Below, in pieces: positions 10,838-22,552 of a stretch of 64,000 bases of DNA. The notes below the pieces were generated by a model that saw nothing but the letters and a program-made list of their open reading frames with translations, searched no databases and was not told where the DNA came from. Location of the stretch: NCBI RefSeq assembly GCF_028583425.1, contig NC_072790.1:14490552-14554551 (forward strand), read 5' to 3'. This stretch comes from Eublepharis macularius. Lineage: Eukaryota; Chordata; Lepidosauria; Squamata; Eublepharidae. Each line of letters begins with the position of its first letter. Positions within the stretch are counted from its first letter, which is position 1. Both the position numbers and the translations under genes were made by a program.

Positions 10838-11132
10838 CGTGGTGCAGAGTGGCAAGTTGCAGTACTGCAGCCCAAGTTCTGCTCATGACCCGAGTTCGAT
10901 CTTGGCAGAAGCTGGGTTCAGGTAGCCAGCTCAAGGTTGACTCAGCCTTCCATCCTTCCGAGGTCAGTAAAATGAGTACCTAGTTTCCTGGGGGTAAAGT
11001 GTAGATGACTGGGGAAGGTAATGGCAAACCACCCCGTAAAAAGTCTCCCAAGAAAATGTCATGATGTGACATCCCCCCATGGGCAAGTAATGACTCGGTG
11101 CTTGCACAGGGGAGTAGCTTTACCTTTATGAC
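10838..11132 (+). repeat. Sauria SINE (tRNA head, Bov-B-type 3' tail)
   Basis: tRNA-like head with B-box-like GAGTTCGATCTTGG, then CTCAAGGTTGACTCAGCC, GGTAATGGCAAACCACCCCG, CCCCCCATGGGCAAGTAATG and the terminal TGCACAGGGGAGTAGC typical of the Bov-B LINE 3' end. A second copy is on the minus strand at 12345-13138. Confidence 0.85.
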
Positions 11133-11238
11133 TATCTAGAGTTAGTGGACATTTTTATGCCAGAAGCTGATGAATTGTCTAAGTGGTTCTTTTGAAGTTG
11201 GTCAGGTGACATTAATTCCCCAATAGTAAAGCTGCAAG

Positions 11239-11445
11239 GCCCTGACCTGGATAGGCCAGGTGAGCCTCATCTTGTCAGATCTCAGAAGCTAAGCAGGGTC
11301 AGCCTCTGTTAGTAATTGGATGGGAGACGTCCAACGAAAACTAGGGTTGCAGAGGTAGGCAATGGCAAACCACTTCTGTTAGTCTCTTGCCATGAAAACC
11401 CCACCAGGGGTTGCCATAAGTCAGCTATGACTTGAGGATATTCTC
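11239..11445 (+). repeat. 5S-rRNA-derived SINE (5S-Sauria type)
   Basis: The head resembles 5S rRNA: TCAGATCTCAGAAGCTAAGC, then AATTGGATGGGAGACG, the internal pol III control region of 5S genes. The tail (GCAATGGCAAACCACTTC, TAAGTCAGCTATGACTTGA) is shared with the copy at 40588. It is too diverged and too long to be a 5S rRNA gene. Confidence 0.88.
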
Positions 11446-12344
11446 CACCACCAAAGCTGCAACACAGGAGAGCTATGTGATTTTTGTCTCCCTTGTAAGT
11501 GGTCTATCTTCCCAATAACTGGAGAAAGCCCTGCCACTGGACCTTGGTACTCATAGGAAAAGATCCTTGTATAAAAGTTCACCTTGTAGTGTTGTTTTGT
11601 TTTGCTTTGCACTTTGGATGTGCTCAGAGTGTTAGCAGTTTGACTCCTTCCTTACACTGAAAGAGCAGTTTATGAATATGGAATATCACAAACCCCTTTC
11701 TCAATGTGTCATAAACACAAGACACTGTCTGGGAAGGCAGAACAGATGCCAACCACAGCTGGAGTTGGAAAATTACTAGAAGGTGTGTCGGATTGATTAG
11801 CTACCCCTCCTCGTCCTGGAGAAGCATGTAAGTAAAATAAAGAGGTCTTCCAACTTTCAGTTTCAGTTTATTCAGCTTAACAGCCCATAGGCCATACACT
11901 CTAACAAAGTTTAAGAATTAAAAATAACAGTTAAAGAAAAGGTTGCCACGTCGACAATTCAGTTTTTCAAAGGCTACTTAGTAATAATCTTAATTTTGAG
12001 GTGTCAGAAATATTTGAATGGCTCAGTAGCCATTTTTTAAAGAATGGCTAATTCATGCTTCAGTGAAAGAAGGTATAGGATAGCGAGTCAACAGCCAAAG
12101 GGCAGTCACAGAAGTGTTGGTCCAATGGTATGCTGAGGATGTGGCCCTTCATCCGGGCTGTTGGCAATGTGTTGCAACGTGCAACCATCTATGACGGCCT
12201 CAGTTTTGGGACTATCAGCATACTGAGGTAATGAAGCTGGTTGAACTGGGTAGGATATTTAATCCCCACGTAGAGCAAGGAGCATTTTCATGCTGCATTC
12301 TTTAGAACGGAGTCCCAGTCCTGCTTAAGCATCTTCTCTATAAG
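11446..12344. other. No gene seen; unclassified sequence
   Basis: AT-rich sequence without recognised exon or repeat terminus. The minus-strand frame at 11421-11612 is not supported by any domain. Confidence 0.35.
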
Positions 12345-13138
12345 TAAAAGGTAAAGGTAGTCCCCTGTGTAAGCACCGAGTTATTACTGACTAGGGTTGC
12401 CAGGCCCCCTCAAGTTCCCAGTGGGGGATAGGGGCCTGGGACTTACCTTGGGGGAGAGGGAGGTGCACGCACGAGCGCGATGATGTCAGTTTGGGAGTGA
12501 CGTCATCACGTGGCCCCTGGGAGCAGGGGCTCAAAAGAGGCCCAATCCACACTGAAAAGGGCCCATTTTGAGGTGCTCCTGCACTCCGCAGCACCTTGAA
12601 ACGGACCCGATCTGCGGCAAAACGGGACTGAAATGAGCCCGATTTCGGCCGAAACAGCTCTGTTTAGAGACACTGCGGAGCGCAGGAGCGCTCTCGTGCT
12701 CCGCAGCAACCCCAGTCTGGGCCAAAACGGTCCAATCCCGGCAGCTGCTGTGCACGGGAGCACGCAGAGCCGCGGGGGAGCACACATGGAAGGTGCGCCC
12801 CTGCTGGTTAGGTAAGTGGGGGCGGGGTGTGGGGAACGGGGGCGGGGGATCCCCCACCCCCACTGGGGGTCTGGCATCCCTATTACTGACCCATGGGGGG
12901 GACGTTGCATCACGACATTTTCTTGGCAGACTTTTTATGCAGTGGTTTGCCATTGCCTTCCCCAGTCATCTACACTTAACCCCCTTGAAACCAGGTACTC
13001 ATTTTACCAACCTCAAAAGGATGGAAGGCTGAGTCAACCTTGAGTTGGCTACCTGAACCCGGCTTCTATCAGGATCGAACTCAGGTCGTGAGCAGAGCTT
13101 GGACTGCAGCACTGCCGCTTACCACTCTGTGCCACGGG
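12345..13138 (-). repeat. Sauria SINE, split by a MITE insertion
   Basis: Reading on the minus strand, the head is at 13138-13040 (GAGTTCGATCCTGATAG) and the tail ends near 12345 (reverse complement of AAAGGTAAAGGTAGTCCCC). The tail is interrupted by the element at 12392-12882, which duplicates TTACTGAC from the SINE. Confidence 0.82.
12392..12882. mobile_element. hAT-like GC-rich element (TAGGGTTGCCAG family)
   Basis: Inverted ends TAGGGTTGCCAGGCCCCC and GGGGGTCTGGCATCCCTA with perfect 8-bp flanks TTACTGAC (12384-12391, 12883-12890). Because the flanks are SINE sequence, the boundaries are exact. The body has the same CCAAAACGG and GAGCGCAGGAGCGCTC subrepeats as 409-1072. No transposase. 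Confidence 0.8.
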
Positions 13139-13830
13139 GTTTCCTCTTCTCTATAGCTAGTTCTTGTCTTTTTCCAGTTAAAGCTCTTGGGTCCCATGAA
13201 CCTAATTTGTTCATTTCTGTGTCCACAGTTTTGTTCCACCTTAACCAACAGCGCTCTCGGACTGCTGATTTAGTGAAGACGGGAAGATCTTCGGAGTTTT
13301 GCAATCTGTATTTGAAATTGACTATGGCTTTCCAGATCAGTGTTGAGATTTTTGGAAGGCCCAATTCAAGTTGTGTGGCCGTGGAGGCTATACATGGTGG
13401 TAGAGCAAGTATTTTCCGGAAGAAGGTTAACTGGAGCTTGTCAAGTTGTTCTGTTGGGCCCAGGAACCAAACTGGGGAACCATATAATATGTGTGGTATT
13501 ACAAGAGCCTTGTATGCCTTCAAAACTACTGGTACATATTGAGCTCCTTTACATTTCCTTAAAGCCAGTAGAGTGTTTCTGTGTAAGATGTTGAATGTGC
13601 TTGGACCAGGATAAATTTGACTGGAAGAAGATTCCTAGATATCTGAATTTGTTGACCTGTTATAATTCATATGCATTGATTTTCCATTTGTTCTTTAATC
13701 ATTTGGGGGCTTTGAGAACACCATGATTTTGGATTTGTCTTCGTTTTTCTTCAGGAGTTCATTGTTACAATAGGTAATAAATACTTTGATAGGTCTTTTT
13801 AAGAATTCCTGAGTTAGTCTCCTCTACACT
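13119..13830 (-). mobile_element. LINE fragment: reverse transcriptase C-terminal region
   Basis: A minus-strand frame (13523-13119) contains PHILYGSPVWFLGPTEQLDK followed by FFRKILALP and LELGLPKIS, the pattern of non-LTR reverse-transcriptase C-terminal regions. The low-coordinate end abuts or overlaps the head of the Sauria SINE. Clade is not certain. Confidence 0.65.
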
Positions 13831-13859
13831 CTTCTGTCCTTCTGTCACTCACCTTTCTA

Positions 13860-14600
13860 ATCAGGGCTGTTCAGGCACCGATAGCCCCTCCCGTCTGGCA
13901 ATCGCAGGTCATCAAGCACTTTCCACACCTATAGTCCCCCTTAGGAAGCCTCTCCCAACTTCATTATCCCCCTCCGGAGACAGCCATCAAATCATTGTTT
14001 TTGGGGGAAAGACGTCAGTTTTGTCCCAGGATACGTTTTGCTTTATAATTGGGCTGCCCTCAACAATAGCTGTGCATGTGTTCTGGACCCTTCTACTCAC
14101 CCCCAGATTACGTCTGAGCTCCCTCTTCTCCCTTCCCCATGAGATGCTGGCCGTCCCTGCTGCTACTTCCACTTCTCTCTCTAGGAGGGGCCAGTTCTGG
14201 AGTGGAATGTGATCGGAGGGAGAGCGAGTCAGTTGGTGGAGGAGAGTTGGAAGTTGACAGTTGGCGGCTGAAGAGCTGAGGGAGAGATGGCTCTGAGGGG
14301 AGAGGGAGATCTAATGTAACCCCAGGTATCAAAGGATTGGGCCTGCCCTACACAACATCTAATTAGGGCATGAGGGAGATAGAGTAGGGGTTTCTGTTTC
14401 TGTTTTATTATTCCTTCCGTTCACTGTATCTTTGCCTGTGTATAGTTAGAAGTTAAATAAATGGGTTTTGGGATTTATGAAGGAAGAAAGCTCTTCTGTT
14501 CCACATAGTCCCCCAACCGCTTGGGCCCACTAGCAGAGGAAGGGGGTTAGGAGGCTGTCCTGCCTAACCAGGACCCCATACAGGGACAGCGGTGGCAGCA
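13860..14600 (+). mobile_element. Probable LTR retrotransposon fossil (LTR plus primer-binding region)
   Basis: AAATAAATGGG near 14455 resembles an LTR polyadenylation region and is followed by GGTGGCAGCAAATACCCGG at 14589, placed like a primer-binding site. The same GGTGGCAGC signature follows the LTR-like block at 59755-60440. No coding parts are recognised; it is a broken remnant of undetermined family. Confidence 0.35.
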
Positions 14601-14741
14601 AATACCCGGAGACAGGAAAGGGAGACAGCCCCTTCAGGTGCCTGGCCAGAGGTGAAAAGGGAGGAGCTTGGCCAGGTCTGTTCTCCCAGGTTGTTTCTTG
14701 AATTTCACTGTTACCCCCTCCCAATTGCTCTTTCCCATTTT

Positions 14742-14988
14742 GTCGAAGGCTTTCACGGCCGGAGAACGATGGTTGTTGTGGGTTTTCCGGGCTGTATTGC
14801 CGTGGTCTTGGCATTGTAGTTCCTGACGTTTTGCCAGCAGCTGTGGCTGGCATCTTCAGAGGTGTAGCACCAAAAGACAAGAGATCTCTCAGTGTCACCA
14901 AGATGCCAGCCACAGCTGCTGGCGAAACGTCAGGAACTACAATGCCAAGACCACGGCAATACAGCCCGGAAAACCCACAACAACCATC
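14742..14988. mobile_element. Snap-back Penelope-type repeat, family 1
   Basis: Head-to-head arms as at 2436, flanked by an 11-bp perfect duplication TTTCCCATTTT (14731-14741, 14989-14999). The left arm begins GTCGAAGG and the right ends CCATC. The centre is shorter than in other copies: the right arm starts within the hammerhead-like hairpin, so only the left arm has the whole motif, there with the GAAA changed to AAAA. Confidence 0.75.
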
Positions 14989-15082
14989 TTTCCCATTTTC
15001 CTCCCTGTTTTCTAGTTAGCTCTGTGTGTATGCTGTGTGTGTTCTCTGTATGTGTGCCTTTTACTACTCTTTTATTAAAGAG

Positions 15083-15340
15083 ACCTTTCCCAACAACAAC
15101 AACACCGTTCAGTTTACATACCGCCTTTCAGGACAACAACACCCACTCAGAGCAGTTTACTAAGTGTGTTATTGTTATCCTCATGACAATCACCCTGTGA
15201 GGTAGATGGGGATGAGAGAGCTCCAAGAAGTTGTGACTGAATCAAGGTCACCCAGCTGGCTTCAAGTGGAGTGAAGAATCAAACCCGGTTCTCCCAATTA
15301 GAGTCCTGCAGCTTTTAACTACTATACCAAACTGGGTCTC
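15083..15340 (-). repeat. tRNA-derived SINE
   Basis: Reverse complement of the SINE at 1120: CAGTTTACATACCGCC, CTCAGAGCAGTTTAC, CACCCAGCTGGC and the head ending AACTACTATACCAAACTGGG. Confidence 0.8.
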
Positions 15341-15881
15341 TGTTGTACAGCCGCCTGCTTACTGGAGTTTTCTAAGGGAATGATCCTGGTATATATTGGT
15401 GAAGATCTTGCAGTTACCACCTCTCTCTGCATCTCCTTGCATGCTAATTCCCACAACTCACAAGGAGGCCCCCTTTAGGGTAACAAGAGGGACGCTTCTA
15501 GGGCCCAGAATGTAGCTCTGCTGAGAATTGCACTGTATGCCATTACTCCTAAGTGCTGCAGATCTACTTGGAAGTAAGTCCTATGTTATTCAATGGGACT
15601 TGTTCCCAGGAAAGCACCCTGAAGATTGCTTTGCAAATTTCCTAAGACTTTTCTGACTTATGCTGTGGCCCATAATGATAACTCTTGCCTCTTCATTCTT
15701 ATATTACTATTACTGCAACCTGATGAATCAGTTGATTCATCTAGTCCAATATCCTGTTACTCACAGTAGCCAACCTCATGCTTCTAGGAAACAGAAAAAC
15801 AGGGCATGAAGTCACACATACATTCCCATTGGTATTCACGTACAGCTAAAAGGTTGCAGACTCTGCCACAATACTCATATC
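15341..15881. other. Old repeat debris, no gene
   Basis: Includes a degenerate member of the GTGCAATCCTA palindrome family near 15526-15612 and a fragment CATCTAGTCCAATATCCTG (15737-15755) of the type seen in reptile LINE 3' regions. Confidence 0.4.
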
Positions 15882-16135
15882 CAGGGCTTTTTTCCAGGGG
15901 GAACGCAGGGGAACGGAGTTCCAGCACCTCTTGAAAATGGTCACATGGCTGGTGGCCCCGCCCCCTGATCTCCAGGCAGAGGGGAGTTTAGATTGCCCTC
16001 CGCACCATGCGGTGCAGAGGGCAATCTAAACTCCCCTCTGTCTGGAGATCGGGGGGGGGCACCAGCCATGTGACCATTTTCTCCGAGGGCAACCCACTGA
16101 GTCCCACCACCTCTTATCCCAGAAAAAAAGCCCTT
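15882..16135. mobile_element. hAT-like MITE (CAGGGCTTTTTT family), short form
   Basis: Inverted ends with perfect 8-bp flanks CTCATATC (15874-15881, 16136-16143). The core is an inverted pair GAGGGGAGTTTAGATTGCCC / GGGCAATCTAAACTCCCC. Confidence 0.85.
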
Positions 16136-16201
16136 CTCATATCTACTCTGCTGTCAGACATAGGCATGAAACAATGTCCTGTATGACTAGATGGTCACGT
16201 A

Positions 16202-16376
16202 GAGTTGCCAACCTCCATGTGGGGACTGGAATTACAACTGATCTCCAGACTACAGAGATCACCCTGTGATCCCTGCTGACCGCCCTCTCCTCTTCAAACC
16301 CCATCTTCCTCAGGCTCCACCTCCCCGCCCCAAATCTCTAGAATTTTCCCAACCAGGAGCGGACAACACTAAGGTG
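16202..16376. repeat. Fold-back MITE (AGGGTTGCCAACC family)
   Basis: Left end GAGTTGCCAACCTCC, interior ACAACTGATCTCCAGAC, right end with TTTCCCAACCAGGAGC. Confidence 0.65.
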
Positions 16377-17017
16377 AGGTAAGAGTAGTGTTTTCTTTAA
16401 GGCGAGGAAACCAGTTCTGAAGCAATGCAACAACTAGATGACATGGGCACACAGACAGCAATTTTGCTTTTTTACAGTTTTTGGCCACAGCAACTTTTCA
16501 AGAACTCTGAGGATATGACAGTGAGTAGTAAAAAAGTAGGACGAGTTCCTGCTTGCATGGTTAGCAATATTGCAACATGTTTTTAGATAGATGGGCCTTG
16601 TCAGTAGAGTAACATCCGCCCAGCAGTTATCACAAAGACAATGGCTGAGCCTGCAAGCTTTATCTTCCTCTTCTTGCTTCCCTTTTAGACACAGAACCAA
16701 CTTACCCCAACAGGGTTCTGTCATCACAGATGAGTTACAGGAAGGACTTGCCATGAGTAGATTTCCAAAGAATGTGAACTGTTTTTGACTTGTATGTTAC
16801 TGCTCCACTCAGCTACACTGGGAGCCTTCCTCCAATATCAGAGGACTAACCCAAGAAGCATGTAGGCACTATGAAAAGATCACGTTCAACACGTGGAAGT
16901 CTGGCAGGCTCAGAGGAGGGATAGGTAGCTACGATCCTGCTGATAGTGTGATCCAGCTCAAGGGTTGCCAATAGCCAGGAGAGAAAAAAAAGTCCTGTCT
17001 CTTTTATTAGAAGCTTA

Positions 17018-17599
<582 letters not shown>

Positions 17600-17996
17600 T
17601 TAGTAAGATTCTATTTACCATGTGGTGTTACGTCCCTCTCTGCCAGGCAAAGCTTCCGCTACCCATATTCACCCGTTAGGCTTCTGTTAAAGGGACAGGA
17701 CACTTTTCTCCAGGCAGTTGACAACTGTCACTCACAACTGTCCTTCCAGTTCCAGTAACCTTTTTTGGCATAATAAAAGTGTCGAGAAAGCAATGGCAAT
17801 ACAGTTCAATTTGCCAATTTGTCGAAACAAGGGCAAAATAAATTACAGGTGGTTGTAACTCTAATGACTAATAAAAAAAAAGAATAACAGTAAACCTCCC
17901 CCCCCTCCCCAGGAACCTGACAATAACTGTCTTTTCTTTGCAAAGAGTACATGAATAAGGTCCCTCTTCAGAGGAGGACTGTGGCATGGCAGCAGA

Positions 17997-18180
17997 GTCG
18001 CCAACCTCCAGATGGAGCCTGCAGATCTCCCAGAATGACAAGTGAACTCCAGGAGAGATCACTTCTCCTGGGAAAAGCGGTGGCTTTGGAGGGGGGACTG
18101 TATGGTCTTATATCCTGGCTGAGGTCCTTCCCTTCAACCCCTAAAATCTCCAGGAATCCCCCAACGCAGAGTTAAAATTG
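17997..18180. repeat. Fold-back MITE (AGGGTTGCCAACC family)
   Basis: Left end GAGTCGCCAACCTCCAG and interior CTCCAGGAATCCCCCAACG; right terminus degraded. Confidence 0.6.
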
Positions 18181-18700
18181 AGCATGGGAGGGAATCTATT
18201 CACCTATCCCACCGCTTCTCCTTTTTCCCCCTCATTGGAGATTCAAAGTGTCGGAACCAATTATGGTTGTAAGTATAACATTTTGATTGGAGGTTCTATG
18301 ATACAAATTATTGGATCGATAGCTTATTTTGCTGTGGTTTGTTATAGAATTAATGGCCTGAAGAAGAAATTATATTTGAAACGAGCCAATAACAAAGAGG
18401 CCGGCAAAGCTCGTTGCCAACAGCAGTGATTGTCAACTACAGTGGATGCGGCGCTGCGGTCTCCCTTGAACTGCGTGGCTGCCGCTTGTAACTCGCAGCA
18501 GACTACAAACGCCAACCCTCAGATACTTCACCTTCGTTCTACGGGGGATTTGGCTGCTCTTCAGTCTTTATTCCAGGACTGGTTGGTTATCACCCATTTG
18601 GGTTCAAAATAGACCGGGACTACATTGTATGCCTATTGGGACTTTTCTATATTGTATATTCTGAACAAAGTTTTTTGTCAACTTCCTTGAGCTTGGTTGC
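18181..18700. repeat. Unclassified repeat-like block
   Basis: Contains GGGTTCAAAATAGACCGGG and GTATATTCTGAACAAAG, phrases I associate with a squamate interspersed repeat. The frame at 18178-18429 encodes a possible membrane segment but no recognised protein. Confidence 0.3.
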
Positions 18701-18785
18701 TCTCCTTTTTCTTGGGGAAGCAGGATTGCCAACTTCCAGCTACAACCTGGGGATCTCCTGGATTTAAAACGGATCACCGGACTAC

Positions 18786-18905
18786 AGAGAGCAGTAGTAT
18801 AGTGGTTAAGTGGCTGAGCTGTGAATCAGCACTCTGCTGCTTTGACTTGCGCTACTGCCATGCGCTCAGCACCTGGCCTTGGGTAAGCCGCTCCTCTCAG
18901 CCCAA
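18786..18905 (+). repeat. tRNA-derived SINE, head and middle
   Basis: A-box-like TAGTATAGTGGTTAAG, then GGCCTTGGGTAAGCCGCTCC; the tail is missing. Confidence 0.6.
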
Positions 18906-18949
18906 ATAAGGGACTCCTCCAGATAGGAACCAAAAGGAGAAAGGCACAG

Positions 18950-19480
18950 CCTGTCAGAGGGACTACAATGTATACTATAATTTTTTCACAAATTTTATAT
19001 AAAGTGCAAAAAGTGCTCAATATGAAAATGATCACAATTATAAATACGTACTACAATAATTATATACAGAACGCTTATATACAGAAGAGGTCCAACAATC
19101 AATCACACCACTGGTAAAAGTAAAGCAAGGTAATTTTTCAAGGTAATTATGCAATCCTGAAACAGTTTATAGTCTTATGTTTTCTTAATATTTCTTCTTG
19201 CAGATGTGGAAAAGTGCTTCTGTTGTCAAGTAGTTACAGGAAGGCCGGAAGGGGAACCTTCTTGTCCAAGATATAATAAGTCAATAAAGCTCTTATTCAA
19301 GCCACAAATATGGCTGTATTTGAATGTGCCAGCATTATAATCCCGTTTCGTGCGAAACACTTTTTCAAAAGCTCATTTTGACCGCAACAATCGATCAATC
19401 ACTATAACAAACAGTTTCCAGTAGGTGTCATTCTTGACGGACAATTGCCATCGAGAATGACACCTAGCAGGCCTCTGAAT
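18950..19480 (-). repeat. Possible Penelope-type repeat, family 4
   Basis: Shares AAATTTTATATAAAGTGC and AAGTGCTCAATA phrases with 27865-27910. On the minus strand a motif AAAAAGTG, TTTCG, CACGAAACGGG near 19348-19370 forms a hairpin followed by GAAAC, a worn version of the hammerhead-like pattern. Confidence 0.35.
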
Positions 19481-20804
19481 TAAGAGGCAACCCTGCAGAC
19501 AGGTGGGGGAAGGTTATCTGGCATAATGCCGGGTGGTGTGAATAGTCTGTCCCTCCTTCGTCGCTCTAATAATCACTAATGATATGAAATCATAAGCCGC
19601 TCAATCTAATGCTACCTTTCCGCAGACCTTTCAACTCCTCTGATAAGTAAATATTCCCCCAAACCTACGCTATTCCCCATTTTCTAGCTATATTCCTAGG
19701 ACTCTTGTACGCTTGCCAACATATATGTCTTTGCATTGATCTATTTGTATGTAATACATGTTTCCTCTTCATTAAAAACTACCTTTATTTTGGAAAACAC
19801 CCATCTTGTTGGCATCCTTGGGGGAGGGAGCCCATAAAAATTGGTGGAGAATCTCGTTCGTTACTGCACCCTCCTTGCTCGATAATTTCCCCAATTTGCA
19901 AGGTGTCTCATCCGGGTAACAGTGGATGGGGGCAAGAGGAACCTGCCCAGGCCAATGACAGCTTTCCTCCAATCCACAGAAAATCCAGAGAGTGGGCCCA
20001 TCACTCTAGCCACGAGGACATACCGATTCTCTGTACTGTTTCTTACCAGATAGGGATGAGATCCCCAATTTTTAATATGATCACACATTTCCCCCAATGC
20101 ATGGGGGGTGAAATAGCATGTAAACGTGTTGCTTCTACAGCTGCAGCTACTGCCATACTATGGTTGCTTTGCCTTGCAAAGGTGAAGCCTCCATCAGGGA
20201 TGTGAGTCATGTGACTAGTGGTCCCAGTTTAAGTAGCTTGTTAACCCCAGGGGCATTGTCAGCACACGGGGAAGTGGGGCACCTGCCAGGGACCATGCTG
20301 CTGACTCCCTACTCCCATGTCTCCTCTGTTGCCTGCTCACAAACCCTTCCGCTGCCTGCTTGTGTGTGCTTTGTCCTCTCTGCTCCCAGCTGCATACGCT
20401 TCCTCACGTGGCTGGAGAAGGACATGTGGGTGGTACACCCAGCATCAGCGTTCCTGGTGGTCATGGTAGGGGCACTCCCAGTTGCACCCAGTACCATTGG
20501 GGAAAGGGGGCGCAGACTGTGGGCAGCAGTGTGTGCATGTGGTGGGAGTTCTTGCAAGTGGGCAAAGGAAGGGAGCACAGGCAGGTAGGGGCACGTTGGT
20601 GGGAGGGCAAGAGGGAGAACCTAGTAGTAGGCAATGGTTTCCGCTCCCAGCCTCTGCCCCCTGCTGCCTCTTATCTGGCAGGTGGGGGGGAGAAGGTGCG
20701 TGGAATGGGTCTGGAAGCTCTGGAGTGCACTCCTGCATGCTCCAGAACCTTCATTGTTGTACTGGGAATGACATTCCCAACATGACAATGGAGACTTCAG
20801 AGAG
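19481..20804. other. No gene seen; unclassified sequence
   Basis: AT-rich to 19800, then moderately GC-rich. A phrase around 20730-20790 (CATGCTCCAGAACCTTCATTG, ATGACATTCCCAACATG) recurs in altered form near 27510-27550, so part of it is probably an unnamed repeat. Confidence 0.35.
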
Positions 20805-20807
20805 TAT

Positions 20808-21855
20808 GGCCGTCATCACACAGTCATAAATTTAGCGCCAAACTAGCGCCATCTCCCGCTGAATTCTCACCTTATTCCGTCTCTCTTGCGATTTCGCCAT
20901 CCTCCCCAATTCACACTTTGTGACTCTTTATGTCATCTTTATCCACTTCCATGTGAATGCCCTGGATCAACTATGAACGCTTTGCAACACCAAAACGCTC
21001 AGTCTCCCCAGTCATCTGTCTCACCTAACACTGATTCTCCTGCCCTACACTCCCACAAGCCCCAGCGCGACCCGCAATTAAGCCTCAAAGTATTTTTTAA
21101 AAAAAAACGTCAGCCTTATAGCGCTATAGCGCTATAGCACTAGTCTGCCATGAGCGGGATACCTCTGCTACCTCTCAAGGTTGGCTTTTGGGTTGGCCCA
21201 GCACAACATTGGTATAATAGAAGAGTGATATAGTGCAAATATGCAAAAAAAAATTTTTTTTAAGGGTGGGATTTTTAGGGCCCCGTTTTCAGAGGCACTT
21301 TGACTGACCGTCAAATTGCGCTTTTCTCTTTTAATGTGATTGACTGGAAGCACAAGCAGTCATCAAAAGATGGGAGAATCAATGTATTGTCGAAGGCTTT
21401 CACGGCCGGAGAACGATGGTTGTTGTGGGTTTTCCGGGCTGTATTGCTGTGGTCTTGGCATTGTAGTTCCTGACGTTTCGCCAGCAGCTGTGGCTGGCAT
21501 CTTCAGAGGTGTAGCACCAAAAGACAGAGATCTCTCAGTGACACGGAGAGATCTCTGTCTTTTGGTGCTAAACCGTTTCGCCAGCAGCTGTGGCTGGCAT
21601 CTTCAGAGGTGTAGCACCAAAAGACAGAGATCTCTCAGTGACACGGAGAGATCTCTGTCTTTTGGTGCTAAACCTCTGAAGATGCCAGCCACAGCTGCTG
21701 GCGAAACGTCAGGAACTACAATGCCAAGACCACGGCAATACAGCCCAGAAAACCCACAACAACCATCAGATGGGAGAATCCATTCTAATAACGATAACAG
21801 AAGAAATGATTTCTAGTGCAAAACTGACGAAATAAGGACCCATGTGACGACGGCC
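20808..21855. mobile_element. PIF/Harbinger-like MITE (GGCCGTCGTCACAC termini), split by a Penelope-type insert
   Basis: Ends GGCCGTCATCACAC and GTGACGACGGCC with TAT flanks on both sides (20805-20807, 21856-21858). The insert at 21381-21767 accounts for 387 bases; without it the element is about 650 bp. Confidence 0.7.
21381..21767. mobile_element. Snap-back Penelope-type repeat, family 1, with 100-bp internal tandem duplication
   Basis: Perfect 13-bp duplication AGATGGGAGAATC on both sides (21368-21380, 21768-21780). A left arm is followed by a hairpin turn, a second left-arm piece, a second turn and then the right arm. The piece 21474-21573 is repeated at 21574-21673. Hammerhead-like motifs lie twice on the minus strand, 100 bases apart, and once on the plus strand near 21672-21712. 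Confidence 0.78.
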
Positions 21856-21858
21856 TAT

Positions 21859-22500
21859 GTGTTCAAGATAATTACCCCCCCCCCCCACACACACACCCAA
21901 GACACCCCCCATCCCTGATATGGACCCCAGGGGACCTGGAAACCTTATAGTGGGTAGAGGGGGCTTGATTCTGTTTGATTCCAACAATTGCACCAAAAAA
22001 GCGTATTTTATAATAAAAGGAAAGGCTGACAGCAGGTAGAGGTTTAAACATTCATTGCTGGAGTTTCTAAAAGTCATCTTTGCCGGGTTTGCCAATGGCA
22101 AAAAGGCACATATTAGTAAGGTGTGTATATTGGAGCAGGAAAGTCTCTTTGCGTTACAGTTCTGTTCAAAATAACAAGCTGCCCGCTATTTATTATGTGG
22201 CCTATTTTAATCACCACCATGATGTTGGCTAAGAAAAACCCCTTATATTGTAAAAATTAATCACTTTGTCTCTCATTTGCTTACCCAAAACTAAATAAAT
22301 AAACAAGAGACGGCAGAAAAAGTGAGTTAACCCCTCCTCAAAATATGTTTCCATAACAACAGCAATCCCGGCTTTGGTCTGTGCCCATCTCTGTCAGTAC
22401 AACAGGATTTCAGCTAACTTCAGTAGGGTATCTAAATAGATATGGGGAGCACTTGGAAATCAAAGTTCTTTATGCAACACACTTTTTTTCTTTTTCAATG
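21859..22500. other. No gene seen
   Basis: Unclassified AT-rich DNA with a C/CA-rich low-complexity run at 21871-21900. Confidence 0.4.
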
Positions 22501-22552
22501 AGATCATGTGCATAATCTTTTCTTTTTCAATGTGCATAATCTTTTCTTTTTC

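Noticed and set aside
10181-10855. 224-codon minus-strand frame
   Set aside because: Low-complexity Pro/Gln/Ser-rich sequence without domain, and its start falls in the adjoining Sauria SINE.
11239-11330. 5S rRNA gene
   Set aside because: The 5S-like head is diverged and fused to a SINE tail; the same fusion recurs at 40588.
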